A stretch of DNA of 64,000 nt from contig NZ_CP031153.1 of NCBI RefSeq assembly GCF_003352465.1, forward strand, positions 1,354,465 through 1,418,464. The letters are read 5' to 3'. The translations under genes were made by a program, and so were the position numbers. The notes beneath the pieces are model-generated. The model was not told the DNA's origin, did not search any database, and saw only the letters and a program-made list of their open reading frames with translations. Every line of letters starts with the position of its first letter. Position 1 is the first letter of the stretch. The stretch is from Kordia sp. SMS9 (GTDB lineage: Bacteria; Bacteroidota; Bacteroidia; Flavobacteriales; Flavobacteriaceae). Shown piece by piece: positions 9,490-17,769 of this stretch.

Positions 9490-10188
9490 ATGCAACTCAA
9501 TTATATACAAATACAAGAACTCTACAAGTTTACAAGAGAGCAAAAGGTAAAGCACTTTGATTTGCAAACAGAATTAGTAGATCATTTAGCTAATGGTATT
9601 GAAAAACAATGGAAAGAAAATCCAACATGTACGTTTCAGGAAATATTAGCACTAGAATTTGAAAAATTTGGACCTGATGGTTTCAAAAAAGTAATTGAAA
9701 AGCACGATGTTATTTTAGACAAAAAATATAAAAAATTACTAATAAGATTTGCATTAGAATACTTAAAACTGCCAAAGATTATTGGTACAATTGCAGGAAT
9801 TTTTATTTTAGTGTATCTTCAACAGTATGAGGAGTATTTTAAAGGTTGGGGAATAATATTTTTCGTTTTTATGCTGATACCTTACATTTTTCTTGCTTCT
9901 TTTCAGTTAGAACTACAATACAAGCGAAAAGTAAAAAAAACGAAAAAGTGCTGGAAATTGGAAGAGATGATTTTTAATTCAGCGTATGGATTTACAATAA
10001 TATTGTTCTTTATTCAATCTATTTATAATTTTGACTTGCATGAAATTGATAGTATATACATACAACTTTTAATTGCTATTTTGATGATGTGCTGCCTAAT
10101 CTTTACATATATTGTCTTTATTGTATTGCCCGATAAAGCTTCAGAACTTTTACGAGAAACCTATCCTGAGTATGAACTTTTGGCGTAA
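9490..10188 (+). CDS. Four-helix membrane protein of the padR unit
   Basis: The ATG at 9490 is preferred over the adjacent GTG at 9487. The N-terminal part of about 85 residues is soluble, charged and helical (LQTELVDHLANGIEKQW). It resembles the cytoplasmic start of small membrane proteins that pair with PadR regulators. Four hydrophobic segments follow near residues 98-112, 118-138, 166-184 and 192-215. I do not recognise a catalytic motif. It lies 32 bases after padR and 55 bases before the permease gene, so a role with the ABC transporter or in envelope stress sensing is reasonable, but this is inference. Confidence 0.7.
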   Translation: MQLNYIQIQELYKFTREQKVKHFDLQTELVDHLANGIEKQWKENPTCTFQEILALEFEKFGPDGFKKVIEKHDVILDKKYKKLLIRFALEYLKLPKIIGTIAGIFILVYLQQYEEYFKGWGIIFFVFMLIPYIFLASFQLELQYKRKVKKTKKCWKLEEMIFNSAYGFTIILFFIQSIYNFDLHEIDSIYIQLLIAILMMCCLIFTYIVFIVLPDKASELLRETYPEYELLA

Positions 10189-10243
10189 ACTGTAACAAAT
10201 TCAAAAAACGGCTACTAACCATAACAACTAAATTAACTATACA

Positions 10244-11722
10244 ATGATTCAAAAATTTATCAGTCTTCAATGGAAAGAATTTCTCCGATCTGCTTCTTTC
10301 CAAAAAGGAGTCGCTATTAAAGTATTGCTTTTTATTGCCGCCGCGTATGTTGGTGGAATGGCAATAGTGACAGGAGCAGGATTGTACTTAGGAATTAAAA
10401 AAATGATTCCTGGTGTAGATCCTATGTTGATTGTCAACAGCTTTATTATTTTTTGGTTTATGGCCGATTTGCTACTTCGGTACTTCATGCAGCAAATGCC
10501 CGTCATGAATATTAAACCACTGATGATTATTCCCATCAAGCAAAAAAATATCATTCACTTTTTACTAGGAAAATCGGTCATTTCATTCTTCAATCTGCTA
10601 CCGTTATTGGTGGCCATTCCTTACTGTATTACCGCATTAATAAATGGAAATCATTCGCCGCTTAATGTTATTTTGTGGTTGCTTTCCATTATTATAATTA
10701 CACTTTCTATCAACTTTTTAAACATGTTGGTCAATAAAAGCAATACCGTATTTTATATTGTAGCAACGGTATTGGTTTCATCCATAGCATGTCAATATTT
10801 TGGAGTTTTCAATATCGCACAATATGGCGGAATGGTTTTCTACGGATTGTATATGAATCCATTCTACATCGTAGTTCCTATTGCGATTTTAGCATTGCTA
10901 TATTACGCGAATTTCAACTATTTAAACAACCGTTTTTATTTGGATAGTGCCATTTCTAAAAAAGTAAAAGAAGTCAACGCGTCCGATCTTTCATGGCTTG
11001 ACCGTTTTGGTTCGATGGCAACTTTTTTAAAAAACGATGTACGTATGATTTGGCGAAACAAACGTCCAAGACAAGTAGTAATCATGTCGTTTCTGTTTTT
11101 GTTTTATGGAGTTATCTTTTTTACGCAAAAAGTATACAATGATATGCCTGCAATGTTAGCGTTTGCTTCTATTTTTATTACGGCAGGATTTTTATTCTCG
11201 TTTGGGCAATTGGTGCCTTCTTGGGATAGTGAACATTACAAAATGATGATGAGCCAAAACATTCCGTACCGACAATATTTGGAGTCCAAATGGTATTTAA
11301 TGGTGTTGGCAGTGTTGGTATCTTTTATATTAAGTACGCCGTATATTTACTTTGGTTGGGATAAATACGCCTTAATTGCCGCAGGTGCATCGTTCAATAT
11401 CGGAATCAACACGTTTGTCACACTATTTGGTGGCGCGCTTAACAGAGTTCCTATCAAACTGAACGAAAAAGCAAAAGCATTTAGCAATACCAATGGTTTC
11501 AATCCGACACAACTGTTGATTGCGTTGCCAAAATTACTATTGCCTGTAGGACTTTTTTGGCTACCTTATTATTTGGCAGATTATAATTTAAATGCAGGCA
11601 TCATCACGCTGGCAGTCAGTGGCTTGTTAGGATTGGTGTTTAAAGATTTTTTCTTGACGAAAATAGAAAAAGTATATCAAGACGGAAAATATAAAACCAT
11701 TGCCGCATTTGACGAAAAATAA
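10244..11722 (+). CDS. DUF5687-like multi-pass ABC permease
   Basis: The 492-residue protein is very hydrophobic, with about twelve predicted membrane segments in two groups. A cytoplasmic stretch between them carries KEVNASDLSWLDRFG and DVRMIWRNKRPRQ. It resembles the Bacteroidota family DUF5687, which is usually encoded next to an ABC ATPase, and here the ATPase gene begins 21 bases downstream. Together they should form an ABC-2-like exporter. The family assignment is from memory of motifs and context. The cargo is unknown, although the PadR regulator at the head of the unit suggests a toxic or lipophilic compound. Confidence 0.75.
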   Translation: MIQKFISLQWKEFLRSASFQKGVAIKVLLFIAAAYVGGMAIVTGAGLYLGIKKMIPGVDPMLIVNSFIIFWFMADLLLRYFMQQMPVMNIKPLMIIPIKQKNIIHFLLGKSVISFFNLLPLLVAIPYCITALINGNHSPLNVILWLLSIIIITLSINFLNMLVNKSNTVFYIVATVLVSSIACQYFGVFNIAQYGGMVFYGLYMNPFYIVVPIAILALLYYANFNYLNNRFYLDSAISKKVKEVNASDLSWLDRFGSMATFLKNDVRMIWRNKRPRQVVIMSFLFLFYGVIFFTQKVYNDMPAMLAFASIFITAGFLFSFGQLVPSWDSEHYKMMMSQNIPYRQYLESKWYLMVLAVLVSFILSTPYIYFGWDKYALIAAGASFNIGINTFVTLFGGALNRVPIKLNEKAKAFSNTNGFNPTQLLIALPKLLLPVGLFWLPYYLADYNLNAGIITLAVSGLLGLVFKDFFLTKIEKVYQDGKYKTIAAFDEK

Positions 11723-11743
11723 AAAATTACTAAACATACAAAC

Positions 11744-12472
11744 ATGATCAACATACAAAATATATCAAAAACATACGGACAAAATACCGTTTTAAAAATA
11801 GATTCACTCGACATTCCAAAAGGACAAAGTTTTGGCTTGGTAGGAAATAATGGAGCTGGAAAAACAACACTTTTTAGCTTGCTGTTAGATTTGATTCAAC
11901 CTACTACAGGTCACATTGAAAATAACGGAATTACCGTTCACGAAAGTGAAGCATGGAAACCGTTTACCTCATCATTTATTGATGAAAGTTTTTTAATTGG
12001 CTATTTGACACCAGAAGAATACTTTTACTTTATTGGCGATTTGCGCGGACAAAACAAATCGGATGTAGATGCCTTATTAGCTCAGTTTGAAGATTTCTTT
12101 CACGGGGAAATTCTCAATCAGAAAAAATACCTGCGCGATTTGAGTAAAGGAAACCAGAAAAAGGTCGGAATTGTAGCGTCATTTATTGGAAATCCGGAAG
12201 TCATTATTTTAGATGAGCCTTTTGCCAACTTGGACCCAACTACGCAAATTCGACTCAAAGGAATCATTAGAAAACTATCAGAAGACAATCAAGTCACAGT
12301 TTTAGTGTCTAGTCACGATTTAATGCATGTAACCGAAGTTTCTGATCGTATTGTAGTGTTAAACAAAGGCGAAGTTGTCAAAGATATTGAAACGTCTGAA
12401 GCCACTTTAAAAGAGTTAGAAGCATTCTTCGCAAGCTCGGCGGTTGCTGCTGCTGCTTTGGAAGAGGAATAA
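11744..12472 (+). CDS. ABC transporter ATP-binding protein
   Basis: The 242-residue protein has a complete nucleotide-binding domain. It carries Walker A GNNGAGKTT, the signature LSKGNQKKVG, Walker B VIILDEPFANLDP and the switch His in VLVSSHDLMH. It lacks membrane segments and so must pair with the permease encoded just upstream. The C-terminus ends in an Ala-rich and acidic tail (SSAVAAAALEEE). The order padR, membrane protein, permease, ATPase with short gaps indicates one transcript, closed by the terminator at 12492-12540. Confidence 0.93.
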   Translation: MINIQNISKTYGQNTVLKIDSLDIPKGQSFGLVGNNGAGKTTLFSLLLDLIQPTTGHIENNGITVHESEAWKPFTSSFIDESFLIGYLTPEEYFYFIGDLRGQNKSDVDALLAQFEDFFHGEILNQKKYLRDLSKGNQKKVGIVASFIGNPEVIILDEPFANLDPTTQIRLKGIIRKLSEDNQVTVLVSSHDLMHVTEVSDRIVVLNKGEVVKDIETSEATLKELEAFFASSAVAAAALEEE

Positions 12473-12491
12473 TTTTATATCACTTTATTAT

Positions 12492-12540
12492 AAAAAAAGC
12501 ACTAAACCATACATTTATGAGTATGTTTTAGTGCTTTTGT
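12492..12540 (+). terminator. Rho-independent terminator of the padR-ABC unit
   Basis: A stem of about 15 pairs with one mismatch forms between AGCACTAAACCATAC (12499-12513) and GTATGTTTTAGTGCT (12521-12535), with a loop of seven bases. It is flanked by A-rich and T-rich arms, so it could act in both directions. It begins about 20 bases after the ATPase stop codon. Confidence 0.8.
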
Positions 12541-12859
12541 TGGTGCTATTACCAATAGTTATGTTCTTACGACAACCTTAGCTATACTTACGTAAAGGAA
12601 GTTAGTTTTAAGGTGTTACTTGCATATTAAACAAAGTTACAGACTCCCTCATGCCTGACTCTATTCTACACAAATAGAAGAACGTATCTATTAATTCCAT
12701 TGTTCATTTTTCTTTTCAACTTTTTAAGGTCAAAAATTTTCGACATTGATACTCTGAACAATTCATTCGAGGGTAATAGCATTGATTTACGGTTTAACCA
12801 CAAACTATAAATTATTTGTTTATCGGTAAGTACTAACACCTCTTCAATTTGTCAGTACT
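12541..12859. other. Intergenic spacer without recognisable gene
   Basis: Both strands are broken by frequent stops and I see no conserved product. The only structure is AAGTACT (12828-12834) paired with AGTACTT (12854-12860), a 7-base stem beside the stop codon of the small minus-strand ORF. It has no T-run and is at best a weak terminator. Confidence 0.5.
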
Positions 12860-13027
12860 TTATGATTTTTTTTTGTTTTTCACTACACCAAACATGAAAA
12901 TAAAAACACTAGATATCAAGACAATTAATGAAGGTACGTTGTAGCTAAGCGATAAGAGTATAATTCCTATAAACATGCATACCATTCCTAGTAAAAAATA
13001 TCCTGGTATATTTATCTTTTCTTTCAT
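12860..13027 (-). CDS. Small two-helix membrane protein downstream of the precursor array
   Basis: A 55-codon ORF starts MKEKINIPGYFLLGM and ends VKNKKKS. It has a short charged N-terminus, two hydrophobic helices (about residues 9-27 and 32-48) joined by a short turn, and a Lys-rich tail, so both ends should face the cytoplasm. The gene lies 136 bases beyond the last NHLP precursor on the same strand, after a large hairpin. Small two-helix proteins are frequent as immunity or accessory proteins next to bacteriocin genes, but nothing in this sequence identifies a family. It is a coding candidate because of its clean hydrophobic pattern and terminal Lys cluster. Confidence 0.5.
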   Translation of the reverse strand: MKEKINIPGYFLLGMVCMFIGIILLSLSYNVPSLIVLISSVFIFMFGVVKNKKKS

Positions 13028-13072
13028 TTTAAAACGTTTTTGTAACGTGTGTTGTTAGTAGTGTATTACTAC

Positions 13073-13135
13073 ATTGAAATTAACACTGAACACGGATATG
13101 TATGATCACTTTTTTAGTAAAGTGTTAATTTCAAT
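13073..13135. repeat. 15-bp perfect inverted repeat downstream of the precursor array
   Basis: ATTGAAATTAACACT (13073-13087) is the exact reverse complement of AGTGTTAATTTCAAT (13121-13135), with a 33-base loop. The inner CACTTT/AAAGTG words allow an alternative fold. There is no T-run on the minus side. It may protect or end the precursor transcript, or be a processing site. Confidence 0.6.
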
Positions 13136-13163
13136 TTTAGTGTATTGATCCGATTGAGTGATT

Positions 13164-13520
13164 TTAGAAATACTTATCTAAAACTGCTGCTGTTCCAAAT
13201 CCTGCGGCGATACTAACTACTGCTACAATTGTTGCTGTAACAATAATTCCACCAGATACAGTTTCTAACTGCTCATCACTAAGCTCCATATTGTCTACGG
13301 TTACTTTACGTGGAATGTTTAAGTAAATTACAGAATCATCTGATTGGTCTTCTACTACAATTTTTTGAGATGCAGGCATTTTAAATGCTGGTGCAATTTC
13401 TCTAATAGTTTCTTCAGGATTTGAGATTAAACGATCTTTGAAAGATGCATTTTCCCATGCTTTGCTTACGAGCTCTTGAAACACTTCCGTGCTTTTATCC
13501 ATTTGTTTTTGTGTAATCAT
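13164..13520 (-). CDS. NHLP-leader precursor peptide A (hydrophobic core)
   Basis: The 118-residue protein has an N-terminal leader related to nitrile hydratase alpha (NHLP): FQELVSKAWENASFKDRLISN, then VVEDQSDDSVIYLNIP, then MELSDEQLETVSGG. The leader ends at G91, and VSGG is the expected C39 cut site, leaving a 27-residue core. The core has a long run of Ile, Val, Ala and Gly with AAGFGTAAV in the middle and ends LDKYF, so it should form a membrane helix. It has no Cys, so lanthionine chemistry is impossible. This is the last of five precursors in a minus-strand array whose leaders are alike and whose cores differ. The activity of the core is unknown. Confidence 0.88.
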   Translation of the reverse strand: MITQKQMDKSTEVFQELVSKAWENASFKDRLISNPEETIREIAPAFKMPASQKIVVEDQSDDSVIYLNIPRKVTVDNMELSDEQLETVSGGIIVTATIVAVVSIAAGFGTAAVLDKYF

Positions 13521-13569
13521 CTTATATATGTTTTAATGTTAATACTTTAGCATTTGTGTTTACTACACA

Positions 13570-13938
13570 TTAGTTTTTAACAGATGCATATAATGCAATT
13601 CCAGCACTAAATCCTGCAACTCCTAATGCTACCAATGCGATACTAGCAGAAACGACTAATCCTCCAGCAACTTTTTCTAATTGCTCATCCGTTAATTCCA
13701 TTTCATCTAAGTTTGGTTTCGCTGGAATGTTGATATATACCACATTATCATCAGATTGATCTTGTACTACCACTCTTTTACCTTCTGGCAATTCAAATGA
13801 CTTTCCTGTTACACTTTCAATTGCTGCTTTAGGATCATTGACCAATTGCAGTTTAAAAGTTTCACTTTCCCAAGCTCTAGTAATAAGCTCTTGCATTAAC
13901 TCTTGTCCTTTTTCTCCGTTATTTTGTGTATTTCCCAT
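13570..13938 (-). CDS. NHLP-leader precursor peptide B (hydrophobic Gly/Ala core)
   Basis: The 122-residue protein has the NHLP leader blocks AWESETFKLQLVNDP, VVVQDQSDDNVVYINIP and MELTDEQLEKVAGG, ending at G93. The 29-residue core is hydrophobic with small-residue spacing (GVAGFSAGIALYASVKN) and could pack as a transmembrane helix. It resembles core A in composition but not in sequence, and A and B are adjacent (49 bases apart), so a two-peptide product is possible. No Cys is present. Release by the C39 exporter encoded at 24666-26864 is inferred from the GG site. Confidence 0.88.
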   Translation of the reverse strand: MGNTQNNGEKGQELMQELITRAWESETFKLQLVNDPKAAIESVTGKSFELPEGKRVVVQDQSDDNVVYINIPAKPNLDEMELTDEQLEKVAGGLVVSASIALVALGVAGFSAGIALYASVKN

Positions 13939-13982
13939 GATTTTCTTTTTTTGAATGGTTTAATAAATTTTATGTTGGTTGA

Positions 13983-14342
13983 TTAGCTTTTTGTGTATAC
14001 GATTGGTTTGATTGGAAAACAATCAATCGGTGGAAATGTTGGGTAAATCGTAACGTCAATGAAACTTGCTACTGATTGTCCTCCAGCAACTAACTCTAAC
14101 TGCTCTTCGTTTAACTCCACGTTATCCGTATCTTTTGCAGCAGGAATGTTAATATATGCAGTAGATTCTTCTGATTGATCTCTCACTACAATTCTTTTTC
14201 CAGCAGGAATATTCAATCGTACACCTGTTACACTTTCAATTGCCGCTACAGGATCTGCCATTAATTCTTTTTTGAAATCTGCATCTTCCCATGCTTTTTG
14301 TACTACATCTCTGTATAATTTTTGGTCTTGTGTATTTTCCAT
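13983..14342 (-). CDS. NHLP-leader precursor peptide C (Pro-rich core with one Cys)
   Basis: The 119-residue protein has leader blocks AWEDADFKKELMADP, IVVRDQSEESTAYINIP and VELNEEQLELVAGG, ending at G88. The 31-residue core is unlike A and B. It contains IYPTFPPIDCFPIKPIVY, with five prolines, two Tyr and the only Cys in any core of the array. A single Cys allows disulfide dimer formation or S-modification but not an internal ring with another Cys. The core is uncharged in its middle and ends TKS. Confidence 0.88.
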   Translation of the reverse strand: MENTQDQKLYRDVVQKAWEDADFKKELMADPVAAIESVTGVRLNIPAGKRIVVRDQSEESTAYINIPAAKDTDNVELNEEQLELVAGGQSVASFIDVTIYPTFPPIDCFPIKPIVYTKS

Positions 14343-14392
14343 GATTTATTAAGTATTTATTTGGTTCTTATTATATATGTGTTGCATGTATA

Positions 14393-14776
14393 TTAACTAA
14401 AAGCTTCTTCAATTGCATGCCCTGCCATAGCTCCGATAAGAACTCCTCCAGGACCTCCAATAGCTCCAACAGCACCACCAATTGCAGCACCTAACCAACC
14501 ACCACCAGCAACTAATTCTAATTGCTCGTCAGTCAATTCAAGATCTTCTGGGTTTGGTAATTTTGGAATATTTAAGTAGAAAACATTATCTTCTGTTTGG
14601 TCCACAACTTGCATCTTTGTTCCTTCTTTCAAGCTCAACTTTTCTCCTGTTAAGTTTTCGATAGCCTCAAGCGGATTTGTCATTAATTCTTGCTTAAACG
14701 TTTCGTTTGTCAAAGCCTCTTCTAAAGCTTTTGCAAGCAACTGTTGTGTGCGCTCTTGTTTTTGAGATGTTTCCAT
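14393..14776 (-). CDS. NHLP-leader precursor peptide D (Gly-rich GxxxG core)
   Basis: The 127-residue protein has leader blocks ALTNETFKQELMTNP, MQVVDQTEDNVFYLNIP and LELTDEQLELVAGG, ending at G92. The 35-residue core starts GWLGAAIGGAVGAIGG, contains a central GPGG turn and ends HAIEEAFS. Repeated GxxxG spacing is a hallmark of class IIb two-peptide bacteriocins and other helix-helix membrane packing. This makes D the most bacteriocin-like core of the set. Known families show that such cores act unmodified, but activity here is inference. Confidence 0.88.
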   Translation of the reverse strand: METSQKQERTQQLLAKALEEALTNETFKQELMTNPLEAIENLTGEKLSLKEGTKMQVVDQTEDNVFYLNIPKLPNPEDLELTDEQLELVAGGGWLGAAIGGAVGAIGGPGGVLIGAMAGHAIEEAFS

Positions 14777-14821
14777 GATTTAAAGTTTGATTATGAATAA
14801 ATTTGTGTTTAAAAATGTGAA

Positions 14822-15163
14822 TTATTTAAAACCATCTTTTGATGGATTGGTTGGTAAATTTATAATGGGAAAAGTCCAAACAGCCGATCCACCTGCTACA
14901 GCTTCCAACTGCTCTTCATTAAGTTCCATATCTTCAATATTTGGTTCGGCAGGAATATTTATATAAATAGCAGAAGTATTGGTCTGATCTTTTACTATAA
15001 GTGTTTTTCCTTCTGGTAATCGGATACGCTCTCCAGTCGCTCTTTCAATGGCATCAATTGGATCTTCAATTAATTCTTGCTTGAAATTTTCATCTTCCCA
15101 AGCTTTAGTGATAATTGTTTGTAACAATTCTTGCGATTTTTGTTGTTGCGCTGTCAGTTTCAT
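14822..15163 (-). CDS. NHLP-leader precursor peptide E (short Pro-containing core)
   Basis: The 113-residue protein is the first gene of the five-precursor array. The leader blocks are AWEDENFKQELIEDP, LIVKDQTNTSAIYINIP and MELNEEQLEAVAGG, ending at G92. The core of only 21 residues (SAVWTFPIINLPTNPSKDGFK) holds one Trp, two Phe and three Pro and lacks Cys. Its promoter region (15202-15245) carries the motif shared with precursors F and G. Genes A to E lie 45-51 bases apart on one strand, so a single transcript from this promoter is likely. Confidence 0.88.
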   Translation of the reverse strand: MKLTAQQQKSQELLQTIITKAWEDENFKQELIEDPIDAIERATGERIRLPEGKTLIVKDQTNTSAIYINIPAEPNIEDMELNEEQLEAVAGGSAVWTFPIINLPTNPSKDGFK

Positions 15164-15201
15164 TTTTATCTAATTAGCGTTGTTCTTTCTTAACTACAGT
15201 G

Positions 15202-15245
15202 TAAAGATACTTGCATGAATAGTGATAAAAATGCCGAAAAAACTG
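15202..15245 (-). promoter_or_regulatory. Promoter of the A-E array with shared NHLP motif
   Basis: Read on the minus strand: CAGTTTTTTCGGCA, 22 bases, then the -7 element TATCTTTA (15202-15209). CAGT to GGCA is 10 bases and GGCA to the -7 element is 26 bases, counted from first base to first base. The same spacings occur upstream of precursors F and G. The -7 element lies 39 bases upstream of the start of precursor E. Confidence 0.6.
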
Positions 15246-15310
15246 ATAAAACTGTTAGGAGTAATTTTATGTAGCGTTTGTAAAAAAAGAAGTAAGTATT
15301 TCTATTTCAT

Positions 15311-17320
15311 TTACACGCTTATAGGATCTACTTTCTGTGGAATAGGCGTTGTGGTAGTCAAATCTTTCTGCTCTTTTGCATGCTGTACATAGTACATTTG
15401 AAGCTCTCCTTTTCCTTTGGCTGTAATTTTTCCGCGGTATTCAAAAGTGAAATCAGGATCATCTTTAACCAGCGCAAACGTATTGCTGCTAATATTTACT
15501 TTACCAATAGTGCCATTACTTTCCATTCGACTCGCAATATTAACCGTATCGCCCCAAACGTCGTATTGAAACTTTTTCACACCCACAATTCCTGCCACAA
15601 TAGGTCCTACATGAATGCCTACACGCATATCAAAAGCAGGTTTGTCTAGTAAGGTGTTTTCTTGCTTTCTTTTGGTCACAAATGCTTGCATGTCTAAAGC
15701 AGCTAAAATGGTTTTTTTCACGGCGTTGGCATCTGGTTTTGGCAATCCTCCAGCAGCCATGTATGCATCTCCAATGGTTTTTATTTTTTCAATCTTATAA
15801 TGTCCAATGATGGCATCAAATGCTTTAAAGTAAATATTGATTTGTTCTACAAGTTGTTGTGGTGTTAAGTGTGAAGCTGTCTCTGTAAACGATTTAAAGT
15901 CGGTAAACAATATGGAAGCAGTTTCAAAATCTTGTGCATCTACAAATCCTTTTTCTTTCAATTCGTCCGCAACTTCTTCAGGAAGAATATTGTGTAATAA
16001 ATGTTCCGAGCGATCTTTTTCAATCTGAAGTCTGGCTTTCGATTTTCGCATGTAATTCAATCTACCAAAAATTGCCAACACAATGATAACCGCAAAACAA
16101 ACTGCAATGATGAAAATATTGCGTTGCTTTTCTTTCTTTGCCACTTCTTCTTTGTGTTGAAGTTTTAGAATGCGTTCTTTTTCCACATTGGCAATACTAT
16201 CAAGAATCATTTCCTTTTCAAACTCCATGTTCAGTATTTTGTCAGAAGTTTGTTTGAGGTTCAGACTGTCTCGTAACAAATACATGCGTTCATTGTATTG
16301 CAATGCTTTTATAGGATTGTTTGTAGCTTTATATGCATTGTACAAACAATTACAGGCTTCTTCCTGAATAGATACTGAATTTATTTTTTTGGCAATTTCC
16401 AATCCTTTTTTACATCTCGCGACAGCGTTTTGCTTCTTCCCAATTTTTAGATTGATGTTGCCCAGAGCAATCAACGCTGAACTTTCATTCAAATTACTTT
16501 TGGAAGTTCTGGAAATAGTTAGTGATTTGTTGTAATAGTTTACAGCTGTGTCGTACTCGTTTTTGTCTTCGTGTAATTTTCCTAAATTGAAAAGTACTTG
16601 TGCTTGTGTTTGCGTAGCTTTGTTTTTAGTTGCCAATTCGAGTGAAACTTCAAAGTTTTGCAGTGCTTCGGTATAGTTTTTCTCCTTTGCGTACACATCA
16701 CCCAAACTACTGAGTACTAATGAAAGTGCTTTTTCGTCGTTGGATTTTCTGTAATTTTTCTCGGCGATGCCAAAGTATCTTTTTGCCTCTTCAAATTCAT
16801 TTAAGATGGAATAAATGTTTCCTATATTTTGTGTAGTTCCCGCAACTTGCTTTTCGTTATTCAAGTCTTCGTGAAGTTGTACTGCAATCTTGTAATGATC
16901 AAGTGCTTTGGAGTAATTTCCCAAAAAGTAATAAATAGCACCAACATTATTGGTAGCAGACGCAAGTCCATTTTTAAAATTGGCTTTTTTAAAATAGGAA
17001 GCGCTTTTTTCAAAATTTGTGAGTGCTTTATACGGTTCGCCTTGGTAGTAAAAAATGGTGGCTATTTGATTATAGCCATCTCCAATAGCTTTGTAATCTT
17101 GTATTTCCTGATATATGGATACACTTTGGTTTGCTAAAGTCAATGCTTTGCCAAAGTTTCTATTTTTTATTTCCTGCTTGCAATCTGCTATCAAACTATC
17201 GGCCATACGTTTCTGTTTTGATTGCCCAAGGATGATTAAGGGCATCAAGACAAAAAAGAGAAACATATATATTTTGTGTTTCTCCTTTTGTAAATAGCGT
17301 ATGTGTGTAGCTTTAAGCAT
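15311..17320 (-). CDS. TPR-containing membrane adenylate cyclase, class IIIa type
   Basis: The 669-residue protein has an N-terminal signal or anchor (FLFFVLMPLIILGQ), an array of TPR repeats (about 36-360), a coiled-coil, a membrane helix (FIIAVCFAVIIVLAIFG near 403-420) and a class III cyclase domain (about 445-640). Catalytic features are visible: metal Asp in LFTDFKSF and in KTIGDAYM, adenine-specifying Lys in that same motif and Asp in YDVWGDTVN, and transition-state Asn and Arg in VNIASRM. It is therefore predicted to make cAMP in response to an envelope or protein signal at the TPRs. The gene starts 17 bases after precursor F and precedes the A-E array. An ATG 18 codons into the ORF is an alternative start. 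Confidence 0.9.
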   Translation of the reverse strand: MLKATHIRYLQKEKHKIYMFLFFVLMPLIILGQSKQKRMADSLIADCKQEIKNRNFGKALTLANQSVSIYQEIQDYKAIGDGYNQIATIFYYQGEPYKALTNFEKSASYFKKANFKNGLASATNNVGAIYYFLGNYSKALDHYKIAVQLHEDLNNEKQVAGTTQNIGNIYSILNEFEEAKRYFGIAEKNYRKSNDEKALSLVLSSLGDVYAKEKNYTEALQNFEVSLELATKNKATQTQAQVLFNLGKLHEDKNEYDTAVNYYNKSLTISRTSKSNLNESSALIALGNINLKIGKKQNAVARCKKGLEIAKKINSVSIQEEACNCLYNAYKATNNPIKALQYNERMYLLRDSLNLKQTSDKILNMEFEKEMILDSIANVEKERILKLQHKEEVAKKEKQRNIFIIAVCFAVIIVLAIFGRLNYMRKSKARLQIEKDRSEHLLHNILPEEVADELKEKGFVDAQDFETASILFTDFKSFTETASHLTPQQLVEQINIYFKAFDAIIGHYKIEKIKTIGDAYMAAGGLPKPDANAVKKTILAALDMQAFVTKRKQENTLLDKPAFDMRVGIHVGPIVAGIVGVKKFQYDVWGDTVNIASRMESNGTIGKVNISSNTFALVKDDPDFTFEYRGKITAKGKGELQMYYVQHAKEQKDLTTTTPIPQKVDPISV

Positions 17321-17337
17321 AAAAGTGGTATGTAAGT

Positions 17338-17676
17338 TTATCCGCCAGTCGTTCCAGGAGGTGGCGGTGGTGGTGGATCGGTTACCCCTTGAATTACGGG
17401 AAGTGGATCACCTCCGCCAGCAAGAATTTCTAATTGATCGTCTGTCAACTCCATATCATCTAACGATGGCATTGGACTGATGTTGATATAAATAGTATCA
17501 CTATTTGTTTGGTCACATACTTCTACTGTTTTTCCTTCAGGAACATCAAAATGCTCACCGGTTAAGGCTTCGATGGCATGTACTGGATCTTTAATCAATG
17601 CAGTTTTAAAAGCATCGTCTTCCCACGCTTTTTCTACAATAGTTCGAAATAATTTTTGTTCTTTTGTAAGTTCCAT
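17338..17676 (-). CDS. NHLP-leader precursor peptide F (polyproline core)
   Basis: I place the start at the ATG at 17676, where the leader begins MELTKEQKLF, although the frame stays open upstream to 18000. That extension overlaps the divergent gene and the promoter, so it is not coding. The 112-residue protein has leader blocks AWEDDAFKTALIKDP, VEVCDQTNSDTIYINI and MELTDDQLEILAGG, ending at G88. The 24-residue core (GDPLPVIQGVTD, then seven Pro, then GTTGG) is unlike any other core here, and is expected to form a rigid polyproline helix. It is followed by the TPR cyclase gene after 17 bases, so precursor and cyclase are probably co-transcribed. Confidence 0.86.
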   Translation of the reverse strand: MELTKEQKLFRTIVEKAWEDDAFKTALIKDPVHAIEALTGEHFDVPEGKTVEVCDQTNSDTIYINISPMPSLDDMELTDDQLEILAGGGDPLPVIQGVTDPPPPPPPGTTGG

Positions 17677-17708
17677 AATATCAGTTATATGTTCAGTTAA
17701 TACAACTT

Positions 17709-17752
17709 TAAAATTACGCTTTAGGGTAGGTAAGAAAATGCCAAAAAGACTG
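17709..17752 (-). promoter_or_regulatory. Promoter of precursor F and the TPR cyclase with shared NHLP motif
   Basis: Minus strand: CAGTCTTTTTGGCA, 22 bases, then TAATTTTA (17709-17716). Spacing is identical to the E and G promoters. The motif also lies 18 bases upstream of the divergent gene at 17770, so a bound protein could affect both. Confidence 0.6.
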
Positions 17753-17769
17753 ACAAAAATCACAGAAGT

